Assembly: GCA_027404165.1 (NCBI GenBank)
Contig: DAHZCG010000004.1
Span: 1 to 64,000, forward strand
From: Geobacteraceae bacterium
Lineage (GTDB): Bacteria > Desulfobacterota > Desulfuromonadia > Geobacterales > Pseudopelobacteraceae
Length of the DNA: 64,000 nucleotides
Direction: 5' to 3'
Each line of letters begins with the position of its first letter. Within the stretch, counting starts at the first letter, position 1. The position numbers and the translations under genes were made by a program. Below are positions 35,285-44,409 of this stretch, one piece after another. Below the pieces are notes generated by a model. The model was not told the DNA's origin, did no database searches, and saw only the letters and a program-made list of their open reading frames with translations.

Positions 35285-36232
35285 AGCAAGTTCCCGCGCC
35301 AAGCACTCGATATGCCGTTCATCGGTGCCGCAGCAACCACCCAGCACCTTCATGCCCAATTCACTGTTAAGTGCCGCAACGCTCCGCCCAAACGTCTCCG
35401 GCTCCTCTTCCACCAGTTCAGGGCTTGCATCCAGTTCTTCCGGGCTAAGAGCCGCTGTGTTGGCCAGCAGGCCGATAATCCGTTCCCTCACCAATGGAGA
35501 GGAGTTAGTGTCGTTCAGCATGGCGCTACGAAAAGCCGAAGCGTGGGTGCAGTTAATCAGATAAGCGAACGGGCGCGGAGTTACGGCAGCATCGATGGAG
35601 GTTATGGCCTCGTTGAGTGGTGTGCCATCCAGCAGGGTACCTTCAGGCCGGGCCACAAAGCTGATCACGTACGGCAATCCGGTTGCAGCCTGAGCCCGCG
35701 CCAACCCCATCGCCTCGCTCAGCGCAGGAAGCGTGGAAGCCAGCAGAACGTCGACACCGGCTGCAGCAAGTGCTTCGGCTTGCCAGGCATGGAATTCTCG
35801 GGCTGCGTCAGCAGTCATGGCCTCAACCGGCTTGTAGGCATCTCCGCGGCAGCTCATCAACCCGCAGATAGTCACCTGGTGTGCATAATCACCGTATCTG
35901 CTGCGCAGTCCCGCCAAAAAGCGGAAGTTGTCGCCGTTCAGATCGCGGCCTGCCAACCCGGCTGCCGCAATTCGCTCCCGTCCGGCGCGCCAGGTGGGAG
36001 TGGAGAGCAGCAAAGGCAGGTTATAGCGACAACCGATGTCCAGGTACTGGCGACAAATAACTTCCAGTGCCGCCCGACCTGTTTCCTGATAAATAAGGGC
36101 CGAATTAACCACATGCTCGTCAAGCCGGATACTGCTTGAACGCCGCAAACGCTCGATGACCGCCCCTTCACCGAGAATAACCGGGGATGCCGCCACTAAC
36201 TCCTGGAATGATGCACCTCTACCAGCTATCAT
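35276..36232 (-). CDS. Homocysteine S-methyltransferase-family protein
   Basis: A 318-residue protein of the zinc-dependent methyltransferase barrel. The zinc-binding Cys are clear: one in LINCTHASAF and a pair in VLGGCCGTDERH near the C-terminus. The start at 36232 lies behind GAGGAG. The family moves methyl groups from S-methylmethionine or other donors to homocysteine; this member may use a different substrate. The N-terminal GEGAVIERLRRS replaces the more common DGAMGTEL-type opening, so it is a divergent branch. Convergent with the barrel pseudogene and separated from HU by an apparent terminator. Confidence 0.85.
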   Translation of the reverse strand: MIAGRGASFQELVAASPVILGEGAVIERLRRSSSIRLDEHVVNSALIYQETGRAALEVICRQYLDIGCRYNLPLLLSTPTWRAGRERIAAAGLAGRDLNGDNFRFLAGLRSRYGDYAHQVTICGLMSCRGDAYKPVEAMTADAAREFHAWQAEALAAAGVDVLLASTLPALSEAMGLARAQAATGLPYVISFVARPEGTLLDGTPLNEAITSIDAAVTPRPFAYLINCTHASAFRSAMLNDTNSSPLVRERIIGLLANTAALSPEELDASPELVEEEPETFGRSVAALNSELGMKVLGGCCGTDERHIECLARELASE

Positions 36233-36368
36233 AGTGTCTCCTCTCAACGTATAGGTCTATCCTGCAGGACGTAATGGGTGATTCAGGCATACGAAGACAG
36301 CGCAGGCCGGAGGAGGTGGAGAACATCTGTTATAAATAAAGGAACACTACAGATTATAAACAGCAGGG

Positions 36369-36399
36369 AAAAAACGGGGAACTCAGGACGAGCTCCCCG
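36369..36399 (-). terminator. Intrinsic terminator of the HU gene
   Basis: On the minus strand CGGGGAGCTC (36399-36390) pairs with GAGTTCCCCG (36384-36375) with one G-T wobble, a 5-base loop and six T directly after (36374-36369). It starts 11 bases after the HU stop. A six-T run also follows on the plus strand (36403-36408), so it may work in both directions. Confidence 0.85.
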
Positions 36400-36409
36400 C
36401 GGTTTTTTA

Positions 36410-36721
36410 TTATTTCTTCTTGGCTGGGGCTTTGACCGCTTTAACAGGCTTGGCATTCAGATCTTTAAGAGACTTGCCGGGGGCAAATTTGCCATTCGTC
36501 TTGGCAGCTATCTTCATTTCCTTGCCGGTCTGGGGATTTCTTCCGGTACGGGCAGCACGGGTTACCGCGCTGAATGTGCCAAAACCGACGAGAGTGATTT
36601 TGTCACCGGCTTTGAGAGCTGCTGTGGTTTCAGCAATGAAACTGTTAAGTGCCTTTTCTGCCTGAACCTTGGTTAGATCCGCACCTTCTGCAATCTTTGC
36701 AACGAGTTCTGATTTGTTCAT
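36410..36721 (-). CDS. HU-type DNA-binding protein with Lys/Ala tail
   Basis: A 103-residue nucleoid protein of the HU/IHF fold. MNKSELVAKIAEGADLTK at the N-terminus and the DNA-binding arm AARTGRNPQTGKEM are typical. After the usual 90-residue body a short basic tail follows (AKPVKAVKAPAKKK), an extension seen in some deltaproteobacterial and actinobacterial HU proteins. AAGGAGG is placed well before the ATG and a strong terminator follows, so it is monocistronic. Bends and compacts DNA and assists sigma-54 activation in many systems. Confidence 0.95.
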   Translation of the reverse strand: MNKSELVAKIAEGADLTKVQAEKALNSFIAETTAALKAGDKITLVGFGTFSAVTRAARTGRNPQTGKEMKIAAKTNGKFAPGKSLKDLNAKPVKAVKAPAKKK

Positions 36722-36837
36722 AAACCCTCCTTTATGAAATTTTTGTACGATATATACTCAGAAACAAGTTATGTCCACTCATTTTATACACTGAGCTCAA
36801 GCTCCAGTGTAAATGTAGCAAAATTCACTGTATGTTT

Positions 36838-37689
36838 TCAGGCGATACGGGCCTCGGCCTGCATACATACGGCGCCGGTGCCGAGTACAGAATTCAGAGT
36901 GACGTTATCTCCCAGAACATTCGCATGGAGCATGATCGGGTCACCAACAAAGGCCGGGGACACGCCCCGATAACTGAAGTCGCACACCCGGCGACCGCTG
37001 ATCTCTTCGGCATATGCAGCCAGCATGGTGGCATTCAGCGGGCCGTGAATCACCAGGTTTTTATACCCTTCCGTCTCGCGGCAATAGTCAACATCATAGT
37101 GAATGCGGTGTCCGTTGAAAGTCAGTGCCGAATACCTAAACAGCATCGTTGAATCAGGAGTAAATGCTTTCATGAATTGTGCGGAAGGAATGGGTGGTGC
37201 ACCACTGGAGATTTTTCCGGGCGGAGTGGTATTTTTATAAACAATGTCTTGTTCCTCCCGAATCAGCAGATCGCCCTGAAGTGATGTAAGCTCGTGAAGG
37301 ACGGTCACGAAAACCAAATCTCCTGAGGAGCCACGTTTGTGATCCACTTCCAGAATAGTTGACGTCTTGCGCACGGTCGAGCCGATCTGCACCGGCGCCA
37401 GAAATGACACACGTCCGCCGGCCCACATCCGGTTGGACAGTGATACCGGCGGCATAAAGCCGCCCCGGGCCGGATGACCGTCAAGGCCGAGCTCACGTGA
37501 AGGGATCCCTTCCAGAAAATAGATCCAATGCCATAATGGTGGCAAGGGTTGTCCGTCACGGATGGTATCCGCATCCAGGCAATCCACTGTGGCAGCCATC
37601 AACCGGGCATGACGGGCAGCAATCAGGTCCTCGTCAGTCCGTGATGTGCCGATCCAGGTACGAAGATAATCAAGGTCGATCACGCTCAT
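36838..37689 (-). CDS. MaoC/HTD2-type hotdog hydratase
   Basis: About 283 residues in two hotdog halves: an N-terminal FAS1-like dehydratase domain (WHWIYFLEGIPSRELG, GGFMPPVSLSNRMWAGGRV) and a C-terminal MaoC-like half with RIHYDVDYCRETEGY and the catalytic-type HGPLNATML. The layout is that of mesaconyl-C4-CoA hydratase and 3-methylfumaryl-CoA hydratase, which act on branched unsaturated acyl-CoAs. Two ATGs lie near a GGGAGG; the one at 37689 has the better spacing, the one at 37698 is too close. Divergent from the AcuI-type reductase, which acts on an acrylyl-type CoA, so both may serve a short-chain acyl-CoA route (inference). Confidence 0.82.
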   Translation of the reverse strand: MSVIDLDYLRTWIGTSRTDEDLIAARHARLMAATVDCLDADTIRDGQPLPPLWHWIYFLEGIPSRELGLDGHPARGGFMPPVSLSNRMWAGGRVSFLAPVQIGSTVRKTSTILEVDHKRGSSGDLVFVTVLHELTSLQGDLLIREEQDIVYKNTTPPGKISSGAPPIPSAQFMKAFTPDSTMLFRYSALTFNGHRIHYDVDYCRETEGYKNLVIHGPLNATMLAAYAEEISGRRVCDFSYRGVSPAFVGDPIMLHANVLGDNVTLNSVLGTGAVCMQAEARIA

Positions 37690-37905
37690 TGCTCTCATTC
37701 CTCCCCGTGGCATTCTTGCGTGGAAAATACAGATGCCATTCAAACACTTCATACGGTACTTATATCAAACAATTTATCGTAAATGAACACGTTATGCTTG
37801 TTTCTGTCGCCGACTGTAGTAAATTTCTATGGAGACGTAGTGCATTTTTTCCGGATGGCGGCCCGGGACACCATGCTAAAAAATATCACCGAAAGGAAGA
37901 CAGAA

Positions 37906-38907
37906 ATGAACAATCAAACCCGGTTCACGGCACTGGTCGTAGACAAGAAACCCGACAACACGTTTACGCGGGAGATTTGCGAGCGCACCATCGCCGATCT
38001 GCCCCCAGGAGATTTGGTCGTCCGGGTCCGTTACTCCTCGCTCAATTATAAGGATGCCCTCTCGGCCACCGGTCACCCCGGAGTGACACGGCGGTTCCCC
38101 CACACCCCCGGCATTGACGTTGCCGGTGAGGTTGTTTCCTGCGAAAACGGCAGTTTTAAACCGGGAGCCGCGGTTATCGTCACCGGTTACGACCTGGGGA
38201 TGGAGACCGACGGCGGCTGGGGACAATATATTCGAATCCCGGCCGCTTGGGCCGTGCGCCTTCCGGAGCAACTGTCACTGCGCGAAGCGATGATACTTGG
38301 CACTGCCGGCTTCACTGCTGCCCTGTCGGTGTTAAAGCTGGAGCAGGCCGGAGTGAAGCCTACAGATGGTGATATCCTTGTCACCGGTGCCACTGGCGGC
38401 GTCGGGAGCATCGCCGTGTCCATTCTGGCCCAGGCAGGATACCGGGTTACAGCCGCCACCGGAAAGAGTTTTGATGAAGCGTTTCTGCACACATTGGGCG
38501 CTGCTGAAGTAATTTCACGTAAAGAGGTACTGGAGGGAGCGGAGCGGCCGATGATGAAAGAGCGCTGGGCTGGTGTTGTCGACATGGTCGGCGGAGAGAC
38601 CCTGGCGGCGGCGATCAAGTCAACCCGCTACGGTGGAGCAGTCACGTGTTGCGGTCTGGTCGCTTCACCGGACCTGCCCTTGAATGTCTATCCATTCATC
38701 CTGCGCGGGGTGAGGCTTATCGGCATTGATTCGGTTCAATGCCCCGCCGACACACGCCTGCAGGTCTGGGATAAACTTTCAGACGCATGGAAACCGGATC
38801 AATTGGCGGAAATGGCGACAGAGGTGTCTCTGGAGGGTTTGGAGGAAAAAATCCAGGCCATCCTCCACGGGGGAATCCGGGGACGGGTCGTCGTGAAATT
38901 ACCGTAG
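37906..38907 (+). CDS. AcuI/YhdH-family zinc-independent oxidoreductase
   Basis: A 333-residue medium-chain reductase. Start MNNQTRFTALVV at 37906 behind AAGGAAG; a longer reading from 37783 lacks a ribosome site. Motifs: SSLNYKDALSATG, TPGIDVAGEV, and the NADPH-binding TGATGGVGSIAVSILA. The family holds YhdH of E. coli and AcuI, an acrylyl-CoA reductase protecting against acrylyl-CoA from dimethylsulfoniopropionate or 3-hydroxypropionate metabolism. Catalytic zinc ligands are absent, as expected. It heads a two-gene unit with the old yellow enzyme 38 bases later. Confidence 0.87.
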   Translation: MNNQTRFTALVVDKKPDNTFTREICERTIADLPPGDLVVRVRYSSLNYKDALSATGHPGVTRRFPHTPGIDVAGEVVSCENGSFKPGAAVIVTGYDLGMETDGGWGQYIRIPAAWAVRLPEQLSLREAMILGTAGFTAALSVLKLEQAGVKPTDGDILVTGATGGVGSIAVSILAQAGYRVTAATGKSFDEAFLHTLGAAEVISRKEVLEGAERPMMKERWAGVVDMVGGETLAAAIKSTRYGGAVTCCGLVASPDLPLNVYPFILRGVRLIGIDSVQCPADTRLQVWDKLSDAWKPDQLAEMATEVSLEGLEEKIQAILHGGIRGRVVVKLP

Positions 38908-38945
38908 AGATACCACGAAAACTGTACCAACAAGGAGAATACATC

Positions 38946-40058
38946 ATGTCACATCTATTTGAACCACTCACCCTGCGCAGCGTGACTATTCCCAACAGGA
39001 TTGCCGTATCGCCCATGTGCCAGTATTCAAGTGTGGACGGCTATGCCAATGACTGGCATCTGGTCCACCTCGGCAGCCGGGCAACCGGCGGGGCGGGACT
39101 GGTGCTGACCGAGGCTGCGGCCATAACTCCTCAGGGTCGGATAAGCCCGCAAGATCTGGGTATTTGGAGCGACAAACACATAGATTTCCTGACACGCATC
39201 GTTCACTTCATATCACAACGCGGAAGCATAGCCGGTATTCAACTGGCCCATGCCGGCCGTAAGGCCAGCACCCCTCCCCCGTGGAAGCACCGGGCCGTCA
39301 CCTTGACTGAAGCGGAGGGTGGCTGGCCGATTGTGGCCCCAAGCTCCGTAGCCTTCGATGACGGATGTATCGTACCAAAAGAGATGACTGAAAATGAAAT
39401 CCAGGAGATTGCCGTGGCTTTTACAGAGGCTGCCCGGCGCTCACTCCTTGCAGGTTTCAAGGTTGCCGAAATCCATGCTGCCCATGGTTACCTGCTGCAC
39501 CAGTTTCTCTCCCCGCTCAGCAATCGAAGAACTGACCGCTATGGCGGAAGTTTCGAGAATCGTACCCGCCTGCTCCGGGATATTGTGGCTGCCGTCAGAG
39601 GAGTATGGCCGGACCAACTGCCGCTCTTGGTACGGATTTCAGCTACCGACTGGGTCGAAAATGGCTGGGATATCGATCAGTCGGTCGAACTGGTGCGTCA
39701 GCTGCTGCCCTTGGGTGTGGATCTGATCGATTGTTCCTCAGGTGGCAGTGACCCGCATGCTCAAATCCCTCTCGGTGCGGGGTACCAGACCCGGTTTGCC
39801 GAAAAGGTCCGGCGGGAAACCGGTGGCAAGACCGGAGCTGTGGGGATGATTACCGCCCCGGCTCAAGCAGATCACATCATACGTTCAGGACAGGCCGACC
39901 TGGTGCTGCTCGCCAGGGAAATGCTCCGTGATCCCTATTGGCCGCTCCGGGCCGCCCGGGAGCTCAGTTTCATGACGCCGTGGCCGGCCCAGTATGTCCG
40001 CTCGGCACCACCTAACACCCCGGCCTACCTGCCGGATGACCAGATAATAATAAAATAA
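38946..40058 (+). CDS. Old yellow enzyme, YqjM-like NADPH dehydrogenase
   Basis: A 370-residue FMN-dependent ene-reductase. The start MSHLFEPLTLRSVTIPNR lies behind AAGGAG; reading further upstream only overlaps the previous gene. Typical motifs: AVSPMCQYSS with the YqjM-type Cys, QLAHAGRKAS, EIHAAHGYLLHQFLSP, RTDRYGGSFENR and the FMN-phosphate region LLAREMLRDPYWP. Class is the thermophilic-like (YqjM/XenA) branch. It reduces activated C=C bonds, nitro compounds or similar. It is paired with the AcuI-type reductase, both acting on activated double bonds. Confidence 0.93.
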   Translation: MSHLFEPLTLRSVTIPNRIAVSPMCQYSSVDGYANDWHLVHLGSRATGGAGLVLTEAAAITPQGRISPQDLGIWSDKHIDFLTRIVHFISQRGSIAGIQLAHAGRKASTPPPWKHRAVTLTEAEGGWPIVAPSSVAFDDGCIVPKEMTENEIQEIAVAFTEAARRSLLAGFKVAEIHAAHGYLLHQFLSPLSNRRTDRYGGSFENRTRLLRDIVAAVRGVWPDQLPLLVRISATDWVENGWDIDQSVELVRQLLPLGVDLIDCSSGGSDPHAQIPLGAGYQTRFAEKVRRETGGKTGAVGMITAPAQADHIIRSGQADLVLLAREMLRDPYWPLRAARELSFMTPWPAQYVRSAPPNTPAYLPDDQIIIK

Positions 40059-40152
40059 CAGCTGCCGCTGTCTGAATCTGCATATTCCAAACATTTCAGC
40101 ACTCGTGGTTTAATCATTTTGCTGTATGGCGGGGTATCGGAATTAGCCATGC

Positions 40153-43100
40153 TTACACCTCGAGTGCCGCAACCGCCTCCGTCTGTTCCCGCTCTTTACT
40201 GTGGTCACGAGCGATGAGCATGTAGATTGAAGGAACGACAAAAAGCGTGAAAAACGTGCCGACGAACATGCCGCCCACCAGCACGAGACCGATGGAGTTT
40301 CGAGCCGCGGCACCGGCACCCGTCACGAGGGTCAACGGGAAATGACCGGCAATTGTGGCAGCGGTGGTCATCATGATCGGCCGCAAACGGATCATGGCCG
40401 CATCATGTATTGCCTCCAGCTTTGAGTGCCCCTGGAGCTGCAAATGGTTGGCAAATTCAACAATCAGAATACCGTTCTTTGACACCAACCCCACGAGAGT
40501 CACCAGGCCAACCTGGGAATAAATGTTGAGCGTTGTGGTCCAGCCGTGAGTCCAGAACGTGACGCCAGGATCGGGCATTTTCAGGAAGGTGAAGATAAGC
40601 GCTCCGAACATGGCCAGCGGCACGGAACCGGCCAGGATCACGAACGGGTCGCGGAAACTGTTGAACTGAGCCGCCAGCACCAGGAATATCAGGACAACAG
40701 CCAGGCCGAAAGCGGGCAGAAACTTGTTTCCTTCGGTACGCAGCTGACGCGATTCTCCGGTATAATCCAGAACATACCCTTTGGGCAGAATACTGGCCGC
40801 TTCGCCCTCCAGGTAGCGCAGCGCCTCATCCAGCGGCCGAATGGCCACACCGCTGATTTTGACTGCATTCAGCTGTTGAAAACGGTTCAGCGAGCGGGGA
40901 ATAACCGAATCGCGCAGCGTGGCAATAGTGCTGAGCGGCACCAGTTTGTTATTGGGACCGGTGACGTAGATTTGCTTGAGCTGGTCCGGATTGAGGCGCC
41001 CTACCCGCTGAATCTGGGGTATTACTTTGTAGCTGCGGCCGGAGATGTCGAAACGATTGACAAAGTTGCCACCTACCATATCACCGAGATCGCTGCCGAC
41101 CTGTCCGAGATTGAGGCCGAGGGCTGCAACCTTGTCACGGTCGATGATGAACTCTGACTGGGGCTGGTCGATCTTGACGTCAATCAATGGCGGGAAGGCA
41201 AACATCCCGCTCTTCGCGGCCTTCAACTGCAGTTGCGTGGCAAATTCAAGTATTTGCGGCGTATCCGCAGTGGAGGCAAGAACAAATTCCACCGGGAACT
41301 GGCCGCCACCGGGCAGCGCGGGCGGCGTTACCGGAAACACCCGTATCCCGGGGATTCTCTGCAGCTTCTGCTGCACTTCGGGTAAAATCTGGAAGATAGT
41401 GCGTGTGCGCTCGCTCCATGGCTTGGTAACCATGCCGCTGAAACCGGAACTCGGAGAGGTAATCTGGAAGGTAAAATCTGTCTCTGGAACGCTCATGAAC
41501 GCCTTGTTGACCGCAGCCGCATAAATTTTGTTCTGGTCGAGAGTCGAGTTGGCCGCTGCGTCAATGATCCCGAAGATAACACCCTGATCCTCGGATGGGG
41601 CCAGCTCCTTGGCCGACATTCGGAACATGGGTATCGTCAGCAGGCTGATCACGATCCAGACAATATAGACCGCCGGTCGGGCATTCAAAGTTGCACTCAG
41701 CAAACGCCCGTAGCCGTTTCTGAAGCGTTTGAAGTCGCGGGAAATACGTCCTGCCAGGCCATGTTCCTCCATGCCCGGCTTAAGCAGCTTTGCCGACATG
41801 ACCGGCGTCAGGGTCAGGGCTACAATACCGGAAATGGTCACCGCTCCGGCCAGCGTGAAGGCAAATTCGCGGAACAGCGAACCGGTCAGTCCCCCCTGCA
41901 GACCAATGGGCAGATAGACCGCCGCCAGGGTGATGGTCATGGCGATAATCGGACCGACCAGTTCCCGTGCACCCAACAGGGCAGCTTCCAGGGGCGATTT
42001 CCCCTCCCCCAGATGACGTTCGACGTTCTCCACCACCACGATTGCATCGTCAACCACCAGACCGACCGAAAGCACAACCGCCAGCAGGGTCAGCAGATTG
42101 ACGGTAAACCCGAAAACCTGCATCAGGAATACGGCGCCAATCAGCGAGATCGGAATGGCTACCAGAGGAATCAGCACCGAGCGGAATGACCCCAGGAACA
42201 AGAAGATGACCACCATGACAATTATCAGCGTATCACCAAGTGTCTTGAGCACCTCGTGGATCGAGTTATTTATGTAGTTGGTGGCATCGTATGCCACGCG
42301 TGACTGCATACCGCTGGGCAGCTCCTTTTGAATCGCCGCCATTTCGGTCCGTACCCGCTTGATGACATCCAGCGAGTTCGCGTTGGGCAGAGGCCAGATG
42401 CCGATGAACACCGCCGTCTGGCCGGAAAAATGTACTTCCGTGTCGTAATCTTCCGCTCCGAGAACCACTTCGCCAATATCTCCCAAGCGTACAATGGTGC
42501 CGTTTTGATCACGCACCGCCAACTGCTTGAATTCTTCAACCGTATTGAGGTTGGTATTGGCGGTCAAGTTAACCTGAATATACGAACCTTTACTCTTGCC
42601 GAGCGCCGACAGGAAGTTATTGGCCGCCAAGGCGCTGCGCACCTGGGCCGGACTGACGTTGAGGGCTGCCATCCGCTCCGGATTGAGCCATATACGCATG
42701 GCAAAGGTACGTGCGCCGAGAATGTCGGCCCGCTGCACCCCCTGGATGGCTGAAAGGCGCGGCTGGACAACACGCACCAGGTACTCGGTAATTTCGTTCT
42801 GTTTAAGAATGTCGGAAGTGAAGCTCAGGTAAGCCGAAGCGAACTGGCTGTCCGCCGATTCAATATTGATTACCGGAACCTCTGCCTCGGGAGGCAGGTC
42901 ATTGCGCACCTGATCGACTTTGGAACTGATCTCGGCAAGCGCCTTGGTCGCATCGTAGTTGAGCTTGAGGCGCACCCTGATGGTGGAAACGCCCAGAGTG
43001 CTCTGCGACTCCATGTAATCAATGCCGTCAGCAGCAGCAATGACCCGCTCCAGCGGTGTGGTAATAAAGCCGCGCACCAAATCCGCGCTGGCGCCGACAT

Positions 43101-43251
43101 ACACCGTGGTGACGGTCACAGCCGCGTTCTCACTGCGCGGGTACTGGCGGACATTGAGGGTGCGGATCGCCTGCAAACCTGCGATGATTATGATCAGGTT
43201 TACAACCAGAGCAAGCACGGGACGGCGTATAAAGAGATCGGTAATCTTCAT
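40153..43251 (-). CDS. RND efflux pump inner-membrane transporter (HAE1/AcrB family)
   Basis: A 1032-residue proton-driven antiporter with the two-fold repeat of six helices and a large periplasmic loop each. N-terminus MKITDLFIRRPVLALVVNLI is typical. Proton-relay Asp pair D401-D402 lies in helix 4 (SVGLVVDDAIVVVENVERH). Second-half helices include VGLVSKNGILIVEFANHLQ. Last gene of an operon outer-membrane factor, periplasmic adaptor, transporter; only three bases separate it from the adaptor gene. Substrates cannot be told; the family exports drugs, dyes, solvents and bile-like compounds. The intact Asp pair shows no sign of decay. Confidence 0.95.
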   Translation of the reverse strand: MKITDLFIRRPVLALVVNLIIIIAGLQAIRTLNVRQYPRSENAAVTVTTVYVGASADLVRGFITTPLERVIAAADGIDYMESQSTLGVSTIRVRLKLNYDATKALAEISSKVDQVRNDLPPEAEVPVINIESADSQFASAYLSFTSDILKQNEITEYLVRVVQPRLSAIQGVQRADILGARTFAMRIWLNPERMAALNVSPAQVRSALAANNFLSALGKSKGSYIQVNLTANTNLNTVEEFKQLAVRDQNGTIVRLGDIGEVVLGAEDYDTEVHFSGQTAVFIGIWPLPNANSLDVIKRVRTEMAAIQKELPSGMQSRVAYDATNYINNSIHEVLKTLGDTLIIVMVVIFLFLGSFRSVLIPLVAIPISLIGAVFLMQVFGFTVNLLTLLAVVLSVGLVVDDAIVVVENVERHLGEGKSPLEAALLGARELVGPIIAMTITLAAVYLPIGLQGGLTGSLFREFAFTLAGAVTISGIVALTLTPVMSAKLLKPGMEEHGLAGRISRDFKRFRNGYGRLLSATLNARPAVYIVWIVISLLTIPMFRMSAKELAPSEDQGVIFGIIDAAANSTLDQNKIYAAAVNKAFMSVPETDFTFQITSPSSGFSGMVTKPWSERTRTIFQILPEVQQKLQRIPGIRVFPVTPPALPGGGQFPVEFVLASTADTPQILEFATQLQLKAAKSGMFAFPPLIDVKIDQPQSEFIIDRDKVAALGLNLGQVGSDLGDMVGGNFVNRFDISGRSYKVIPQIQRVGRLNPDQLKQIYVTGPNNKLVPLSTIATLRDSVIPRSLNRFQQLNAVKISGVAIRPLDEALRYLEGEAASILPKGYVLDYTGESRQLRTEGNKFLPAFGLAVVLIFLVLAAQFNSFRDPFVILAGSVPLAMFGALIFTFLKMPDPGVTFWTHGWTTTLNIYSQVGLVTLVGLVSKNGILIVEFANHLQLQGHSKLEAIHDAAMIRLRPIMMTTAATIAGHFPLTLVTGAGAAARNSIGLVLVGGMFVGTFFTLFVVPSIYMLIARDHSKEREQTEAVAALEV

Positions 43252-43254
43252 CGG

Positions 43255-44373
43255 TCAATTATTCTCCGGCCTGGGTGACTGCTGGAAGTTCGGGGCGAGC
43301 TTATTGTCGATAACCGCCGACTGCCCATTTCGCAGCTTGAAAACTCCCGTGCTGACCACCGACTCTCCTTCCTTGAGCCCGCTGGTGACGGCGACAAAAT
43401 CACCATGCTTCTCGCCAAGGCGTACAAACTGCTGGCGCAGCTTGTACGCCTTGGCGCCCTTATCTTTTTCGATAACAAAGACTGAATCGCTGTAGGAGGC
43501 ATACAGAACCGCCGTGGCCGGAATTGTCAAAACCTTCCGCCGCGCCGGCAGGCCAACCGCCACAGTGACAAACATGCCCGGCCGGAGTTTTTCGCTGCGA
43601 TTGATCACGGTAGCCTGAATTTTGACGGCGCGGGTTTCGCTGTCCACCAGAGGATTAATGGCGGTGATTTTCCCCTCGACAGTCTGCCCGGGCACGGCAT
43701 CGCAGGTCACCCGCACCGGTTGACCGGAGTACAACCGGGCAAGCTCCTGCTGGGGCAGGCTGAAATCCACAAAAATCGGGCTGAGGGTCTGCAGGGTGAC
43801 AACAGGGTCGCCCTCTCGAAGCAACTGACCAAGGTTTACCTGGCGAATGCCCAGGCGGCCGCTGAAGGGTGCGCGGATTGTCTTTTTGTTGATGGTGGCC
43901 CGGATAGAATTGACCTGGGCCTGCGCCTGCTTGAAAGCTGATTCAGCTTTATCATAATCGGCCTGGGAAATAATATTCTCCGCCACCATCTTGGCAGAGC
44001 GTTCGAGTTCTGCGCGTGCCTGTTTCGTTTGCGCTACGGCGCCGGGGAGTTGGGCCTCTTCCGAGGAGATATCCTGCTGCACCAGCAGGGCCCCTTTCCT
44101 CACCGGGGAACCCGGTACAAAAGCGATCGTGGTCACCTTGCCGACAAGATCAGCTGATACGGTAACCCCCTGGACGGCGGTCAGCGAACCGACCGCCGTC
44201 AGGTCGGATATCCATGAATCCGACCTGACCACGGCGGAGGAAACGGTCTCGGGTGGCGGGACGAATGCTTTGCCTTTATTTATCATCGCCCTGATCTGCA
44301 GGCCCTTTACGCCTGCGAGAATTGCGATAACAACGACCAAACCAAGTATGACAAAAAAGATACGCTTCTTCAT
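43255..44373 (-). CDS. RND efflux periplasmic adaptor (membrane fusion protein)
   Basis: A 372-residue adaptor anchored by an N-terminal helix (RIFFVILGLVVVIAILAG). Order: lipoyl half (GKVTTIAFVPGSPVRKGALL), coiled-coil hairpin about 110-165, second lipoyl half (IRAPFSGRLGIRQVNLGQLL), beta-barrel and membrane-proximal domains. It links the inner-membrane pump to the outer-membrane factor. Middle gene of the operon. No lipobox, so it is held by the uncleaved helix. Confidence 0.93.
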   Translation of the reverse strand: MKKRIFFVILGLVVVIAILAGVKGLQIRAMINKGKAFVPPPETVSSAVVRSDSWISDLTAVGSLTAVQGVTVSADLVGKVTTIAFVPGSPVRKGALLVQQDISSEEAQLPGAVAQTKQARAELERSAKMVAENIISQADYDKAESAFKQAQAQVNSIRATINKKTIRAPFSGRLGIRQVNLGQLLREGDPVVTLQTLSPIFVDFSLPQQELARLYSGQPVRVTCDAVPGQTVEGKITAINPLVDSETRAVKIQATVINRSEKLRPGMFVTVAVGLPARRKVLTIPATAVLYASYSDSVFVIEKDKGAKAYKLRQQFVRLGEKHGDFVAVTSGLKEGESVVSTGVFKLRNGQSAVIDNKLAPNFQQSPRPENN

Positions 44374-44409
44374 AAAAGGAAATCTCCGTTTAAGGTGTTT
44401 GGCGGCGGT

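Noticed and set aside
35312..36139. 275-codon open frame on the plus strand
   Set aside because: It lies fully antisense to the clear methyltransferase-family gene, has no ribosome site and gives a composition unlike a protein.
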